64,000 bases of DNA from Polyangiaceae bacterium (GCA_019637265.1 JAHBVY010000002.1:62001-126000); one strand, 5' to 3'; positions 34,896 through 44,477 are shown, counted from the first letter of the stretch. Numbers and translations are program-made. Notes: generated by a model not told the origin, from the sequence alone.

Positions 34896-37800
34896 CCCGC
34901 CGCGTCTCCGTATGCCACCTCCAAAGCCTCACCGCCCGCTTGCGCCACCGCCTCGGCGTAGCCGGGCGCATCGAGCGGTTCGTAAGTGTGACGTACGGAG
35001 TCATACCAGTACACCTCCTCGGTGGAGTGCACGCGGATCCCCGCCTCCACCAGGGGCTGCTTGATGGGGCGGAAGCCATCGGTCATCGCTATTTGCGCGC
35101 GCAGCCGGATGAAGCGCGGCCGCGCGTCCTCCGGCAGGCCACGCTGGACCACCTCCGCGAACACCTCTGGCTCGAAGCGCGCGCCCGCCTTGAGCACCAC
35201 CGCGGCGACGGGGATCTGACGATCCGTACCGGGCAACGGCAAGCCATAGGCGGCGGCGAGGCGGATCTCGCCGAGCTCGTAGAGGGCATCTTCCACCGTC
35301 GTGGTCGCCACCGGCCCCGAGCGCGTGAGGATCATGTCAGCCGCACGATCCACATACCAGTAGTCGCCGTCCGCGTCGCGCCGCGCGATGTCACCGGTGA
35401 CGAACCACAGATCTCCGGCGGAGAAGCCGCCGCGGATGATGCGCTGCGCCGTCTCTCGATCTTGAGTGAAGCCCGCCATCATCGCGGAGGGATGGCTCGC
35501 GTCCATCTTCGAGATCATCATCCCGGCCTCGTCGTCCTTCGCCCGCACGAGCCAGCCCTTGCGATCTTTCACCAGCTCGCGCTGATCGAAGTCATACCTG
35601 ACGATCGTCATCTCGGTGGCGCCGGGCAGCGGGCGGCCCAGCGCGCCCACCTTCTTGCCAGAGGCATTGGCGAGCACCGCGTTGCCCTCGTTGGAGGCGT
35701 AGAACTCGAGCACGCCCACGCCGAAGCGATCGCGCAGCCGGTGCCACACGTCCTTGCGCATGCCGCTGCCCGCGAACAGCCGGAGCGGCGTCTTGTGCTC
35801 CGAGGGCGCGACCGGCGCGTCCACCAGCTCACGACACATCTCCCCCGCGTAGAACACCACGGTCGCACCGTAGCGCCGCACCTCCTTCCACAGCTGCTCC
35901 GGTGAGAAGTGGCTCGCCAAAGCCAGGCGTGAGCCCCCCACCAAGCCCGCGCCCACGCTCACCAAGATCCCTGACTGGTGGTGCAGCGGCAGGCAGCAAT
36001 AGACCGTGTCCTTGCCCGTCAGCGTGCACGCACCAGCCGCGCCATAGGCAGAGAACGCCCAACGCCGATTGGTGATCCGCGCCGCGCGCGGCTTGGAGTA
36101 GCGCCCCGAGGTGAAGATCACCATCGCGAGGTCGCTCGCGCGCCCTGGATCTTCGACGTACCAAGCTGGGAGCTCTACCTGGTGCGGATCGATCTGCTCC
36201 ATGTCGATCACGCCCTGCGCGGTGCTCCGCACGCGGCCACCACCACCCAAGACCAGCACGTCCCCCGCGAAGGCCTCGCGGCCCAGCGCCGCGTGCCCTG
36301 GGTCCGTCACCAGGTGCTGCGCCTCCCCCGCCGCGAGCGCGCGCGTCAGGCTGATGCGGCTGGCGCTCGGATCGAGGAGCACGCAGATGGCGCCGATGCG
36401 GTTCAGCGCGGCCACCAGGCACAGGTAGCTCGGCCGCCCCTCCATGAGCACCCCCACCCGCGTGCCCCGGCGCACCCCGCACGCGATCAAGCCGCGCACC
36501 ACGTAGTTCACCCGCCGATCCGCGTCGCCATAGGTGAACGCGCGGCCGCGGTAGAGGAAGAAGGTCTGCTCTGGGATCTCCCGCGCCTGACGCGCCAGCG
36601 TGTAAGACATGCTGATCTGCGTGTCCGGGCTGATGCGCCGGAGCTCGCTGAGCCGCGGCAGCTGAAAGCGCAGGTTGTCCACCGCGTCCGCCGCGTCCTC
36701 GAAGGCGAGACCCAATTTTTTCCATACGGATAAAAGTGAGCTGGAGACGGTGTCGACGAACAGGTCGATGTCGACGTCGAGGTCGAAGGCGCTCACCTCG
36801 TCGTCCTCGTCTTGCACCACGGGCCCCTGGTCAGCCGCGTCGCGGAGCAGCGCGGGGCGTGGGCCCTGCTCGCTCCTCCACTTGAGCCACTCGACCACGC
36901 TGGGCCAGGTCTGCGCCAGCGAGGTGGAGCCGACCACCAGCCCGAAGTGACCCGCGCGCAGCGCTATTTCGTGCACCTCGGCGCTCGGCGCCGCCGCGCG
37001 GATCGCGCGGACGCTGGGCGGGCGCGCGATGTCGTCGCGCTCGCCGACGAAGGCGAGCACCGGGCAGCGAATGTCAGCCAAGGTGACGGTGCGGCCGTCG
37101 ATGACGAAGCCCCCCGAGGCGAGCCGGTTGTGCACGATGAACTCGTCGATGAACTTCCGCAGCGCAGGGCCCGGCCAGGCCACGAAGCCCTCCCCTCCCA
37201 GGAAGCGACGCCGGCTCTCGCGCTTCTCCAGCGCCTGACGGTCGTGCAGCTTGCGGACGAAGTCGACGAGCTGCTGCGCCTCCTTGACGGGGGTGAGCAG
37301 CTTGAAGCCGGTGCTGGTCAGGAGGCCTGGCAAACCCTCCATCCGCGAGAGCGGGAACTCCACCAGCCCGCGGGCCACGTCGATCACGCGGCCCGCGACC
37401 TCGCTCGAGAGCGTGGGGAGGTTCGCGTGGATGTCGACTGGGCTGCCGAAGGTGATGACCGAGCCGAGGTGCGCGGAGCCGAGGTAAGCCGCCGCTTGAT
37501 ACGCGAACATGCCGCCCTGGGAGTAGCCGGCGAGGTGCACGTCACCCCCGGTGTGCTCGGCGACCCAGCGCACCGCCTTGGCGACGGCGCGCACGTGGTC
37601 ATCGAGCGTGCGCTCCATGCCGCCCTCCTCCCGCTCGGGCGCACCAAAATCCACCACCCACACATCCACCCCAGCGTCCGTGAGGCGGTGCACCGCGCTC
37701 AGCTCCGGCGACACGTCGTAGATCTCGGCGGTCAACATCAGCGGCGGCACGAGCAGCAGCGTGGGCCGACGGCGCGCAGCGCCCTGTCCGCTGCTCACGC

Positions 37801-38017
37801 CGTCCGCGCCGCGGGTGTCGCCCGCGCGGTCCGCGCCGCCCGCGCTTGGCGCACCGTAGTGGCGGAGCTTGAACACGCGCTCGCGGTAGAGCACCTCATA
37901 AGGCTCGCCCTCCCGCGCGCTCAGCCTGCCTAGGCGCAGCACCTCCATCGCGTTCTGAGCGCCCATGCTCAGGCGCCGCACCGCCCCCTCAGGTCGCCTC
38001 TTCCGTTTGCTCGCCAT
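34892..38017 (-). CDS. Alpha/beta-hydrolase fused to acyl-CoA synthetase (FATP-like)
   Basis: The 1041-residue protein has two enzymes. Residues about 20-370 form an alpha/beta hydrolase of the PHA-synthase-like class with nucleophile motif AGYSQGGM (Ser in place of the PhaC Cys), and later GERDDI and GHFG for Asp and His. Residues about 455-1020 are an AMP-binding acyl-CoA synthetase: FTSGRYSKPRAA is a divergent form of the nucleotide motif, and FYASNEGNAVLAN and GDLWFVTGDIARRDADGDYWYVDR are close to those of fatty-acid transport protein (FATP) synthetases. Such a fusion could release a fatty acid and reactivate it. The UbiA-type gene follows with overlap. Confidence 0.85.
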   Translation of the reverse strand: MASKRKRRPEGAVRRLSMGAQNAMEVLRLGRLSAREGEPYEVLYRERVFKLRHYGAPSAGGADRAGDTRGADGVSSGQGAARRRPTLLLVPPLMLTAEIYDVSPELSAVHRLTDAGVDVWVVDFGAPEREEGGMERTLDDHVRAVAKAVRWVAEHTGGDVHLAGYSQGGMFAYQAAAYLGSAHLGSVITFGSPVDIHANLPTLSSEVAGRVIDVARGLVEFPLSRMEGLPGLLTSTGFKLLTPVKEAQQLVDFVRKLHDRQALEKRESRRRFLGGEGFVAWPGPALRKFIDEFIVHNRLASGGFVIDGRTVTLADIRCPVLAFVGERDDIARPPSVRAIRAAAPSAEVHEIALRAGHFGLVVGSTSLAQTWPSVVEWLKWRSEQGPRPALLRDAADQGPVVQDEDDEVSAFDLDVDIDLFVDTVSSSLLSVWKKLGLAFEDAADAVDNLRFQLPRLSELRRISPDTQISMSYTLARQAREIPEQTFFLYRGRAFTYGDADRRVNYVVRGLIACGVRRGTRVGVLMEGRPSYLCLVAALNRIGAICVLLDPSASRISLTRALAAGEAQHLVTDPGHAALGREAFAGDVLVLGGGGRVRSTAQGVIDMEQIDPHQVELPAWYVEDPGRASDLAMVIFTSGRYSKPRAARITNRRWAFSAYGAAGACTLTGKDTVYCCLPLHHQSGILVSVGAGLVGGSRLALASHFSPEQLWKEVRRYGATVVFYAGEMCRELVDAPVAPSEHKTPLRLFAGSGMRKDVWHRLRDRFGVGVLEFYASNEGNAVLANASGKKVGALGRPLPGATEMTIVRYDFDQRELVKDRKGWLVRAKDDEAGMMISKMDASHPSAMMAGFTQDRETAQRIIRGGFSAGDLWFVTGDIARRDADGDYWYVDRAADMILTRSGPVATTTVEDALYELGEIRLAAAYGLPLPGTDRQIPVAAVVLKAGARFEPEVFAEVVQRGLPEDARPRFIRLRAQIAMTDGFRPIKQPLVEAGIRVHSTEEVYWYDSVRHTYEPLDAPGYAEAVAQAGGEALEVAYGDAAG

Positions 38018-38123
38018 CCCGCTCCTAGCTCCTCGCGCCGCTCCCTCACTGTCCGTACATCTGACTAGTCGCTGCCAGCGCGCCGTATCTGCCGCTAGCC
38101 TGCTACCGAGCTCCCTTCGGAGC

Positions 38124-38300
38124 TCAGCGGCGCCCAGTGAAGCCCATCATCTGCTGCACCGCCGCCTCACTCGCCTCCTCGATCTCCTCCGACTGTGAGA
38201 GCTCATCCGCGCAGTCTTCGCACAGCCGCTTGCTCTTCGCTCCCTGCTTCACGCGCACTAGCTCGTCCGCCTCTTCCCCACACGCGCTGCACTTCGCCAT
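38124..38300 (-). CDS. Small zinc-ribbon protein (58 aa)
   Basis: The ORF starts ATG 38300 and ends TGA 38124. The sequence MAKCSACGEEADELVRVKQG has CxxC, and the second pair is LCEDCADEL, giving a C-x2-C...C-x2-C zinc ribbon; the C-terminal helix SEAAVQQMMGFTGRR follows. Small proteins of this shape occur in Myxococcota and relatives, of unknown role. It lies 107 bases upstream of the fusion gene on the same strand, so it may be the first gene of that transcription unit. GAGACGAG lies just before the start. Confidence 0.8.
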   Translation of the reverse strand: MAKCSACGEEADELVRVKQGAKSKRLCEDCADELSQSEEIEEASEAAVQQMMGFTGRR

Positions 38301-38709
38301 CTCGTCTCCTCTTTATCGCCATCATCGCCGCGCCTTCGCGCCAGCCGAACCATACACCGCTCGTGGGGCTCGCGAGCCTCGGCGGCGGGCAGCGTCGGGG
38401 TCCAAGGTGACCTGGATGTGACCGTCGCGAGCACCGTCGCACGGCGCCACCCGGGGCTCCCGCGCGGCGCCTTCCCGACGCCACCGAGCGCCATGCCAAA
38501 CCCCCCGAGCCCGAGCCCGAGAAGGAACCTGGGGAGGCTCTGACAGAGCTAGGGTCACGACGTCGGTCAAGGCGCCGATACAGAAGGAACCTGGGAAGAA
38601 CCTGAGGAGGAGCACGCTCGATCTCCGAGTCACCTGAGCTCAACCAATTCTGGCCGAGTGGACGGTTTATGCTAGCGTCTGCGGTCAGGTAGCTGACAGA
38701 GGAGGCACC
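38301..38709. other. Intergenic region with short direct repeats and a promoter candidate
   Basis: It contains a dispersed-motif variant (38494-38508, TGCCAAACCCCCCGAG), the 13-bp direct repeat GAAGGAACCTGGG (about 38523 and 38582) and, near the 3' end, a TTTATGCTAGCG that could be an extended -10 element for the gene at 38710. A strong Shine-Dalgarno GAGGAGG lies six bases before its ATG. No further gene is evident. Confidence 0.5.
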
Positions 38710-39777
38710 ATGGGACTCTTCAAGCGAGGCAGCACCAAGCTCACCTACGGCATGTTCGACCTCGCGCGCGACGCGACCGAGGCCAAGCGGCTCCACACCT
38801 GCGAGCGCATCTACCACAAGGGGCAGGTGCTGGCATGGGACGGTAAGGAGCTCTTACCGGAGCTGCTGGCCAAGCATCGCGGCGTCCACGTGGCGCCGGA
38901 GAAGCGGCACGCGCTCAAGCGGGTGTTCGCCATCATCCTGTGGGGCGAGCTTGCCGCGTGGAAAATATCGGCGCAGCTGGCGGACGGCCTGGTGCCGCTC
39001 GAGGCGAAGATGGCGGCTACCAGCCAGGCCTTCGACGAGGCGCGCCACTTCTACACCATGTACGATTACCTGACGGAGCTGGGCTACGTCCCTGAGCGGC
39101 TCGACCCCGCGCCGGAGGCGCTGCTCAACCACGTGCTGGAGACGGACGACCTCGCCGCCAAGCTGCTCGGGATGCAGCTCTTGATCGAGACCATCGCGCT
39201 CGCCATCTTCCAGGAGGTGCGCGAGGCGAACGTGGACCCGGTGCTCAGCGAGCTGATGAAGTATTTCGAGCGCGACGAGGCGCGCCACGTGGCGCTCGGC
39301 GTGCAGTACCTGCCCTCCTTGTTCCGCGACATGAGCCGCGCCGAGCTGATCAAGCTGAGCCTGTTTCAAGCCAAGCTCGTCGGCTACGCGCTGTGGGAGA
39401 ACAAGGTGCTCGAGCCTGACTTCAAGCAGCTGGGCATCAACCCGCGGCGGATCTTGGATCGCGCCCGCGCCAAGCAAATGGCCGCGGTGCGTGAGGCCTG
39501 GCGCACCCTGGGGTGGGATGTGGATTCACAGCGCGGCGTGGTGATGCCGCTGATCGGCGCCACGGTGGAGCTGATGTTCCCCACGGAGCGCACCCGGGGG
39601 AGCCGCCGGGCGCGCCTGGGCGCCGCTTGGGACGCGCTGACGAAGCCGCTCGAGACGGATCCCAACGCGCTGGACATTCACGACACGCACCGCATCCGCA
39701 CGGCGCGGGGCGAGGTGGTGGAGGGCGCCGTCACGGACAGCGCGGCGAGCGAGCCAGCGCGAGCCGCGGCCAACTGA
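38710..39777 (+). CDS. Ferritin-like diiron carboxylate enzyme (R2-like)
   Basis: The 355-residue protein is all-helical, with two ExxH motifs typical of a diiron site: FDEARHFYTMYDYL and, near residue 195, YFERDEARHVALG. Additional Glu residues (ILWGELAAW, LIETIALAIFQE) can complete the carboxylate bridge. The arrangement is that of ribonucleotide-reductase R2-like and AurF/desaturase-like oxidases. The ribonucleotide-reductase Tyr radical site cannot be placed with confidence. Substrate is unknown; proximity to an SDR downstream suggests a shared oxidation pathway. Confidence 0.8.
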   Translation: MGLFKRGSTKLTYGMFDLARDATEAKRLHTCERIYHKGQVLAWDGKELLPELLAKHRGVHVAPEKRHALKRVFAIILWGELAAWKISAQLADGLVPLEAKMAATSQAFDEARHFYTMYDYLTELGYVPERLDPAPEALLNHVLETDDLAAKLLGMQLLIETIALAIFQEVREANVDPVLSELMKYFERDEARHVALGVQYLPSLFRDMSRAELIKLSLFQAKLVGYALWENKVLEPDFKQLGINPRRILDRARAKQMAAVREAWRTLGWDVDSQRGVVMPLIGATVELMFPTERTRGSRRARLGAAWDALTKPLETDPNALDIHDTHRIRTARGEVVEGAVTDSAASEPARAAAN

Positions 39778-39907
39778 CCCCCAGCGCGGCCCAGCGACCG
39801 CGCGCCGGGGGCTCGTGCTCAGCGCCCACGGCGCCGACCTCCGCTCAGCCTCGACGGCCTGTTTGCGTACGGCAACCGCCCCCACGGGGTCGTGCTAGCC
39901 TCGCGCC

Positions 39908-40756
39908 ATGCCCGCCCTCGCGGATCACACCTGCGTCGTCACCGGCGCCAACACCGGCATCGGCCTGGCCACCGCCAAGGAGCTCGCGGCGCTCGGCGCG
40001 CACGTGGTCTTGGCCTGCCGCAGTCGCCCCAAGACGGAGGCCGCGATGGATGAAATCCGCGCGGCAACTCCCAAGGCGCGGCTCTCCTTCCTGGAGCTCG
40101 ATCTCGCGGAGCTGAGCGCCGTGCGGCGCGCCGCGGATGAGCTGCTGCGCGAGCACCCCAGCGTGGATCTCCTCATCAACAACGCGGGCTTGGCGGGGCA
40201 ACGCGGGGAGACGAAGGACGGCTTCGAGCTGGCCTTCGGCGTGAATCACCTGGGGCACTACCTGTTCACGCGGCTCGTGCTGGACGCGGTGTCAGCGAGC
40301 CCGGCGCCGCGCATCGTGCACGTCTCCAGCAACTCCCACTACAGCGCCAAGGGCATCGACTTCGAGGCCGTGCGGCGCCCCACGAAGACGGTCACGGGCC
40401 TCAAGGAGTACGGCGTGAGCAAGCTGTGCAACGTGCTGTTCAGCGCCGAGCTCACGCGCGTGCTCGGCAAGGACAGCCCCATCAAGAACTACTCGCTCCA
40501 CCCCGGCGCCGTCGCGAGCGACGTGTGGCGGCGCATCCCGTGGCCCGTCCGCCCCATCATGAAGCGCTTCATGCTCACCAACGAGGAAGGCGCGCGGACC
40601 ACGCTCCACTGCGCCACCTCGAGCGAAGCCGCGAGCCAAACCGGCCTCTACTACGACGACTGCAAGGTGCGCCGCCCCAGCCGCGCCGCGCAAGACGAGG
40701 CGCTCGCCGCCGAGCTATGGGCGAAGAGCGCCGAGTGGGTGGGGCTGGATCCTTAG
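39908..40756 (+). CDS. SDR-family oxidoreductase (retinol-dehydrogenase-like)
   Basis: The 282-residue protein has TGANTGIG (cofactor binding), the NNAGLAGQRGE segment and the catalytic YGVSKLCNVLF (YxxxK), with Ser in IVHVSSNSHY upstream, a normal complete SDR site. The layout fits the retinol dehydrogenase/WW-domain oxidoreductase class, which acts on lipid-like carbonyls. The gene follows the diiron enzyme by 130 bases in the same orientation and may share its promoter. The 3' end is duplicated downstream of the stop (see the repeat at 40697-40811). Confidence 0.92.
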   Translation: MPALADHTCVVTGANTGIGLATAKELAALGAHVVLACRSRPKTEAAMDEIRAATPKARLSFLELDLAELSAVRRAADELLREHPSVDLLINNAGLAGQRGETKDGFELAFGVNHLGHYLFTRLVLDAVSASPAPRIVHVSSNSHYSAKGIDFEAVRRPTKTVTGLKEYGVSKLCNVLFSAELTRVLGKDSPIKNYSLHPGAVASDVWRRIPWPVRPIMKRFMLTNEEGARTTLHCATSSEAASQTGLYYDDCKVRRPSRAAQDEALAAELWAKSAEWVGLDP

Positions 40757-40811
40757 AGGCGGCGCTCGCCGCCCGAGCGGTGGGCGAAGAGCGCCGAGTG
40801 CATCCTTGGAG
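40697..40811. repeat. Tandem duplication at the end of the SDR gene
   Basis: GAGGCGCTCGCCGCC...GGGCGAAGAGCGCCGAGTG, ending ATCCTT, appears as the last codons of the SDR gene (40697-40756) and again, diverged and shorter, at 40758-40811 beyond the stop. Confidence 0.75.
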
Positions 40812-40834
40812 GTCGAGCGCTCCCGGGCCCGGGC

Positions 40835-41710
40835 TCACAGCAGGGTGTAGACGATGCTCACCGTGGTGATGGTGTCGAGTTCCTCCTTGCCGGGGAGCGG
40901 CGCGGAGTCGTAGCGCTCGGTGAAGCCGAAGGCGATGGCGAGGTTGTTGGCTACCTTGGCGCTCAGCTCGGCGACGCCGTTGATGCGTCGGATGTCCGTG
41001 TCGCTGAGGCCCTGCATGAACTCCACGCCGAGCGAGAGCTTGGAGGAGTCGTTGAAGGCGTACTCGAAGCCGAGGAAGAGGCGCCCGGAGTGCACCACCT
41101 CCGTGTCGTCGAGGCGCTCGACCACGTTGCCGTCAGCGTCCCTGATGTCGAGGGAGTCGGAGCGCCGGAGGTCGAACAGGAAATCGTAGCCAATCTCGGT
41201 CCAGAGCAGCGTCGTCTTCTCATTGATGAAGTAGTAGCCCACGCCGGGGTCGACGCGGCCCCGCAGGTTGAGGCCTTGAAAGCGGTCGCGGCGCCCTTGC
41301 GCCGAGAGGAACAGCGTGAAGTCGCCGAGGAAGCGATCATAACGCGCGGTGCCTTGGAAGTTCTCCACGTTGGTCTCGAGATCCTCCTCCGGGCCGGCCG
41401 CCGCGCGGCCGTAGTTGACCGCCGCCGCGGCGGAGAACTGGTTGTCACTGCGGCGGAGACGGAACTTGGAGTTGGCGGTGCCCGCCATCAAGCGCGCGTT
41501 GCCCGTCGACATCAGGCCACCCGCTGACACGCTCAGCTCCGTGGCGTCCTTCTCTTCACCCGGCGCGACCAAGGTCGCGGCCTTCTCATCGGTCAGGTCG
41601 GTGGCGCCGCCGGTGACCTTCTTGTCCTCCGTCGCGCTCTCGGGGACTTGCGCGAGCGCCGTGGATGACATGAGGCAGGTACCGGCCACGAGGGCGAGAC
41701 GTCGAAGCAT
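40835..41710 (-). CDS. DUF481 (YdiY-like) outer-membrane beta-barrel protein
   Basis: The 291-residue protein has a signal peptide (MLRRLALVAGTCLMSSTALA), an acidic Thr/Asp spacer and a series of amphipathic beta strands with aromatic girdle residues, for example GRLFLGFEYAFND and LAIAFGFTERYD, ending TTVSIVYTLL. This is the pattern of the DUF481 salt-induced outer-membrane family. Function is not known beyond its location. It is convergent with the SDR gene. Confidence 0.8.
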   Translation of the reverse strand: MLRRLALVAGTCLMSSTALAQVPESATEDKKVTGGATDLTDEKAATLVAPGEEKDATELSVSAGGLMSTGNARLMAGTANSKFRLRRSDNQFSAAAAVNYGRAAAGPEEDLETNVENFQGTARYDRFLGDFTLFLSAQGRRDRFQGLNLRGRVDPGVGYYFINEKTTLLWTEIGYDFLFDLRRSDSLDIRDADGNVVERLDDTEVVHSGRLFLGFEYAFNDSSKLSLGVEFMQGLSDTDIRRINGVAELSAKVANNLAIAFGFTERYDSAPLPGKEELDTITTVSIVYTLL

Positions 41711-42065
41711 TGGAAACTCCAGATTCTGAAGGGTGAGTGACTGAAGGGGGTGGCGGGCGCATCAGCGGCGCCGACCCACGCTGAGCAAGTCCTGTGCCGC
41801 AAATCGAGGCGCTCCAGGGCTCGCGACGCGAGTCTAGAACGGGCGCCCTACCGTCGAGAAATAAGCCGCGAAGCAGCGCCTTGGCAGAACACGCCAGCGG
41901 GCCGGCCGGCGCGCTCCGAGTCGCCACACTGTCGACTCCAACCCACATCACACGACAAGCGACGCACCCATCGCGCAGCATCGACACCCCCATCGACGGA
42001 TGACGAGCCCGAGCGCCGCGCCCTGGAGAGGATCAGGTGCCGTCGTTTCGGCGTGGAATATCTCC
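41711..42065. other. 355-bp intergenic region
   Basis: It lies between the DUF481 start and the serine-protease stop (both minus strand). I see no ORF with a ribosome binding site, no repeat and no obvious promoter. It should hold the DUF481 promoter. Confidence 0.4.
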
Positions 42066-44477
42066 TCAGCGCGCCACGAGGCTCGAGCTGAAGATCTGCG
42101 GGGCCACCTTCGCGAGCTGTGTCTTGGAGCGCCCCGAGAGCAGCCCCGGCTGCACCAGCGGCTGCCCCACGAGCGAGGCGTCCGTGCTCAGCTGCCCGGA
42201 CGCCTCCACTCGGTAAGCCTGAGTGACTTTACCGAGCTTCGGATCGGCGCAGTAGAGCACCAGATCGTAGCGACCCTTGTTCTTGGTGTCGTAGTAGGCC
42301 CACGCCATGCCGCCACGGTTGAAGTAGGCGAACTCCAGGTCGAGCGTCTTGTCCTTCGCCGCCTGCGCGAGATCCACCTTGTTCTTGGCTTTGTTCGGGA
42401 AGCTGTTCTCGTCCAGGTCCAGCAGGTAACCGTCGCTCCCCTGACCACTCACCGCGATGACGGTCTTACTCGCGCCCTTGAAGTCGAGCCAAGCGAGCGC
42501 GTGACCGCGGTGGTCGCTCACTGGATCGGGCAGCGACGCCAAGCCGTCGTCCCCCTTCGCCGACATGATCTCCAGCATCCCGCGATCCACCATCTCGGCG
42601 AGCGGCGCCCGCACCGTGGGGTCCGTCATCAGCCCGGGGCGGATCACCTTGCGCCCCAGGTGCTCTGGCGCTGGCGTGCGCTCCCCTGAAGGCCCGACTC
42701 GCCACGCCTCGGCGGCCACGTACACCCGCACGCCCGGCGCGTGCAGCACCAGGTCGTGACGCCCGTCGTTGTCCGTGTCGTACCAGGCCCAGAGGTTCTC
42801 CCCTTGGCTCACCACGCTGAGCTCGAAGCCCGACTGCGCCTTCAGATCCTTCGCGGTCGGTTCCGCGGGGAGACGCGGCACCGCGTCGAGATCGGGATCC
42901 ACCAGCATCCGCAGCGCGAAGGCGCTCTCCACCGTCACGCTGTCCTTGCGTCCGTCGAGGTTCAGGTCGCCGAGCGTCCCGCGCCCGGTGGTGGGGTGCG
43001 GCGTCGGGATGAGCGAGCTCTGCCCCTGACCGCGCTCCACCAGGGTGTCGACGAACACCGTCGGCGCCAACCGCATCAGCCGCGAGCGGAGCGCCGCGTC
43101 CTTGAACACGGACCAGCGCACGAGGCTCCCCGTGCGCTGCCCCTCGTCCCGCGTGAGCTCACCGGAGCGCGACACTTGGTAAGCCTGATCGACCACACCG
43201 TCGGCGCCGGCGTCGTAGAGCAAGAGATCGTAGCTGCCGTCCCCGTCGGTGTCGTACCAGGCGTAGCGGTTCGAGCCCACGCGCAGGAACGCGAGCTCGG
43301 CGTCGAAGCGCTTGTCGCGGTAGATGACGTCCACCGGCGGCAGCTCCGCCTCCCCCTTGAAGCTGTCCTCGTCGAGATCGAAGAACACCGCCTCGCTCTC
43401 CCGCGGGCAGAAGAGGCAGGGCTGACGGCCGCGCATCATCAGGGTGTCGACGCGCCCATCGAAGTCCACGTCCTCCACCTCGAGATCGCCGCCGCCCTCC
43501 TTCCAGGGATCGGGCAGCTGACGCGCGGCGACCTTCGGCAGCTCCGCCGTGAACTTCTTCACCTCGTCGAGGTGCACGTGGAAGCTGAGCAGCCCACCTG
43601 TCTTACCATCGCGATTGGAGAAGGCGTTCACGCCCACCAAATCGCCACGCTCGTCGAGCAGCGGGCCGCCGCTGTCGCCCGGCAAGATGCCGCAGCTCGT
43701 CTGGATCACCAGGCCCAGGTGCTGCTCGTCCAAGCGCTCCTTGAAGCGCTCGGCCACCTCTTTGTCCTCTTCACCGAAGCTGGCGAGGGTAGACAAATGC
43801 TCTGACAACTTACCCAGCGCCGCCACCTGCCCTGACTTGATCGCCCACAGCATGCCCGCGCCGGCGTGGCCCAGGGCCACCACGGGATCGCCAGGCGTCG
43901 GGCTCTGCTTCGCGAGCCGCATGTGAGGCAGCTTCGCGGGCGGCTTGGTCAGCCGAATGAGGGCGAGGTCGCGCAGCTTGTCCGCTTTGTAGACGACGGC
44001 CTCATACACCTCCTCGCGGCGCTCCATCCCGCCGCCCGCCGAGAGGTCGCCGAGCAGCACCTCCACCTTGGTGAGGAAGTCCTCCGACTTGCCGTCCGCC
44101 ACCACGTGGTGATTGGTGAGGATCCACCCCGCGGGGTCGATGATGACGCCGCTGCCCATGCCGCCCGGCACCCGGATGATCACGGTGGCGGGCGCGGCGC
44201 TGCGGTAGAGCTCCTTGGCAGTCTTCGGCGGCGCTGAGCTCGAGCGCACCGAGTCCAAAGTGTCCGGCGCCAGGGCCCGAGCGGCGCGGCGCTCCACCAG
44301 CTTCTCGCTCCCGACGCGCCCCTTCACCCCCCGCTGAGCCGGGGCGCGCTCGGCGCTGCCCCCGCTCGACTCGCCTCCGCTCGGCGCCGGAGCACCCCGC
44401 GCGGGCTCCGCCGGCGCGGAGCCGCACCCCAGCATGAGCCACCCTGACACCAGCACGACCGTCGCTCTCGTCCGCAT
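42066..44477 (-). CDS. Secreted trypsin-like (S1C/HtrA-type) protease with three C-terminal repeats
   Basis: The 803-residue lipoprotein-like protein starts at ATG 44477 with GGGAGG six bases upstream, then MRTRATVVLVSGWLMLGC. The protease domain has the triad H124 (TNHHV), D170 (KLRDLALI) and S269 (GDSGGPL). The C-terminal 450 residues contain three roughly 120-residue repeats, each with a Ca-binding-like loop: WYDTDGDGSYDLLLY, WYDTDNDGRHDLVLH and YYDTKNKGRYDLVLY. No PDZ is visible. It is likely a cell-surface or periplasmic protease whose repeats bind calcium or a ligand. A perfect palindrome (44512-44526) sits 35 bases upstream. Confidence 0.88.
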   Translation of the reverse strand: MRTRATVVLVSGWLMLGCGSAPAEPARGAPAPSGGESSGGSAERAPAQRGVKGRVGSEKLVERRAARALAPDTLDSVRSSSAPPKTAKELYRSAAPATVIIRVPGGMGSGVIIDPAGWILTNHHVVADGKSEDFLTKVEVLLGDLSAGGGMERREEVYEAVVYKADKLRDLALIRLTKPPAKLPHMRLAKQSPTPGDPVVALGHAGAGMLWAIKSGQVAALGKLSEHLSTLASFGEEDKEVAERFKERLDEQHLGLVIQTSCGILPGDSGGPLLDERGDLVGVNAFSNRDGKTGGLLSFHVHLDEVKKFTAELPKVAARQLPDPWKEGGGDLEVEDVDFDGRVDTLMMRGRQPCLFCPRESEAVFFDLDEDSFKGEAELPPVDVIYRDKRFDAELAFLRVGSNRYAWYDTDGDGSYDLLLYDAGADGVVDQAYQVSRSGELTRDEGQRTGSLVRWSVFKDAALRSRLMRLAPTVFVDTLVERGQGQSSLIPTPHPTTGRGTLGDLNLDGRKDSVTVESAFALRMLVDPDLDAVPRLPAEPTAKDLKAQSGFELSVVSQGENLWAWYDTDNDGRHDLVLHAPGVRVYVAAEAWRVGPSGERTPAPEHLGRKVIRPGLMTDPTVRAPLAEMVDRGMLEIMSAKGDDGLASLPDPVSDHRGHALAWLDFKGASKTVIAVSGQGSDGYLLDLDENSFPNKAKNKVDLAQAAKDKTLDLEFAYFNRGGMAWAYYDTKNKGRYDLVLYCADPKLGKVTQAYRVEASGQLSTDASLVGQPLVQPGLLSGRSKTQLAKVAPQIFSSSLVAR

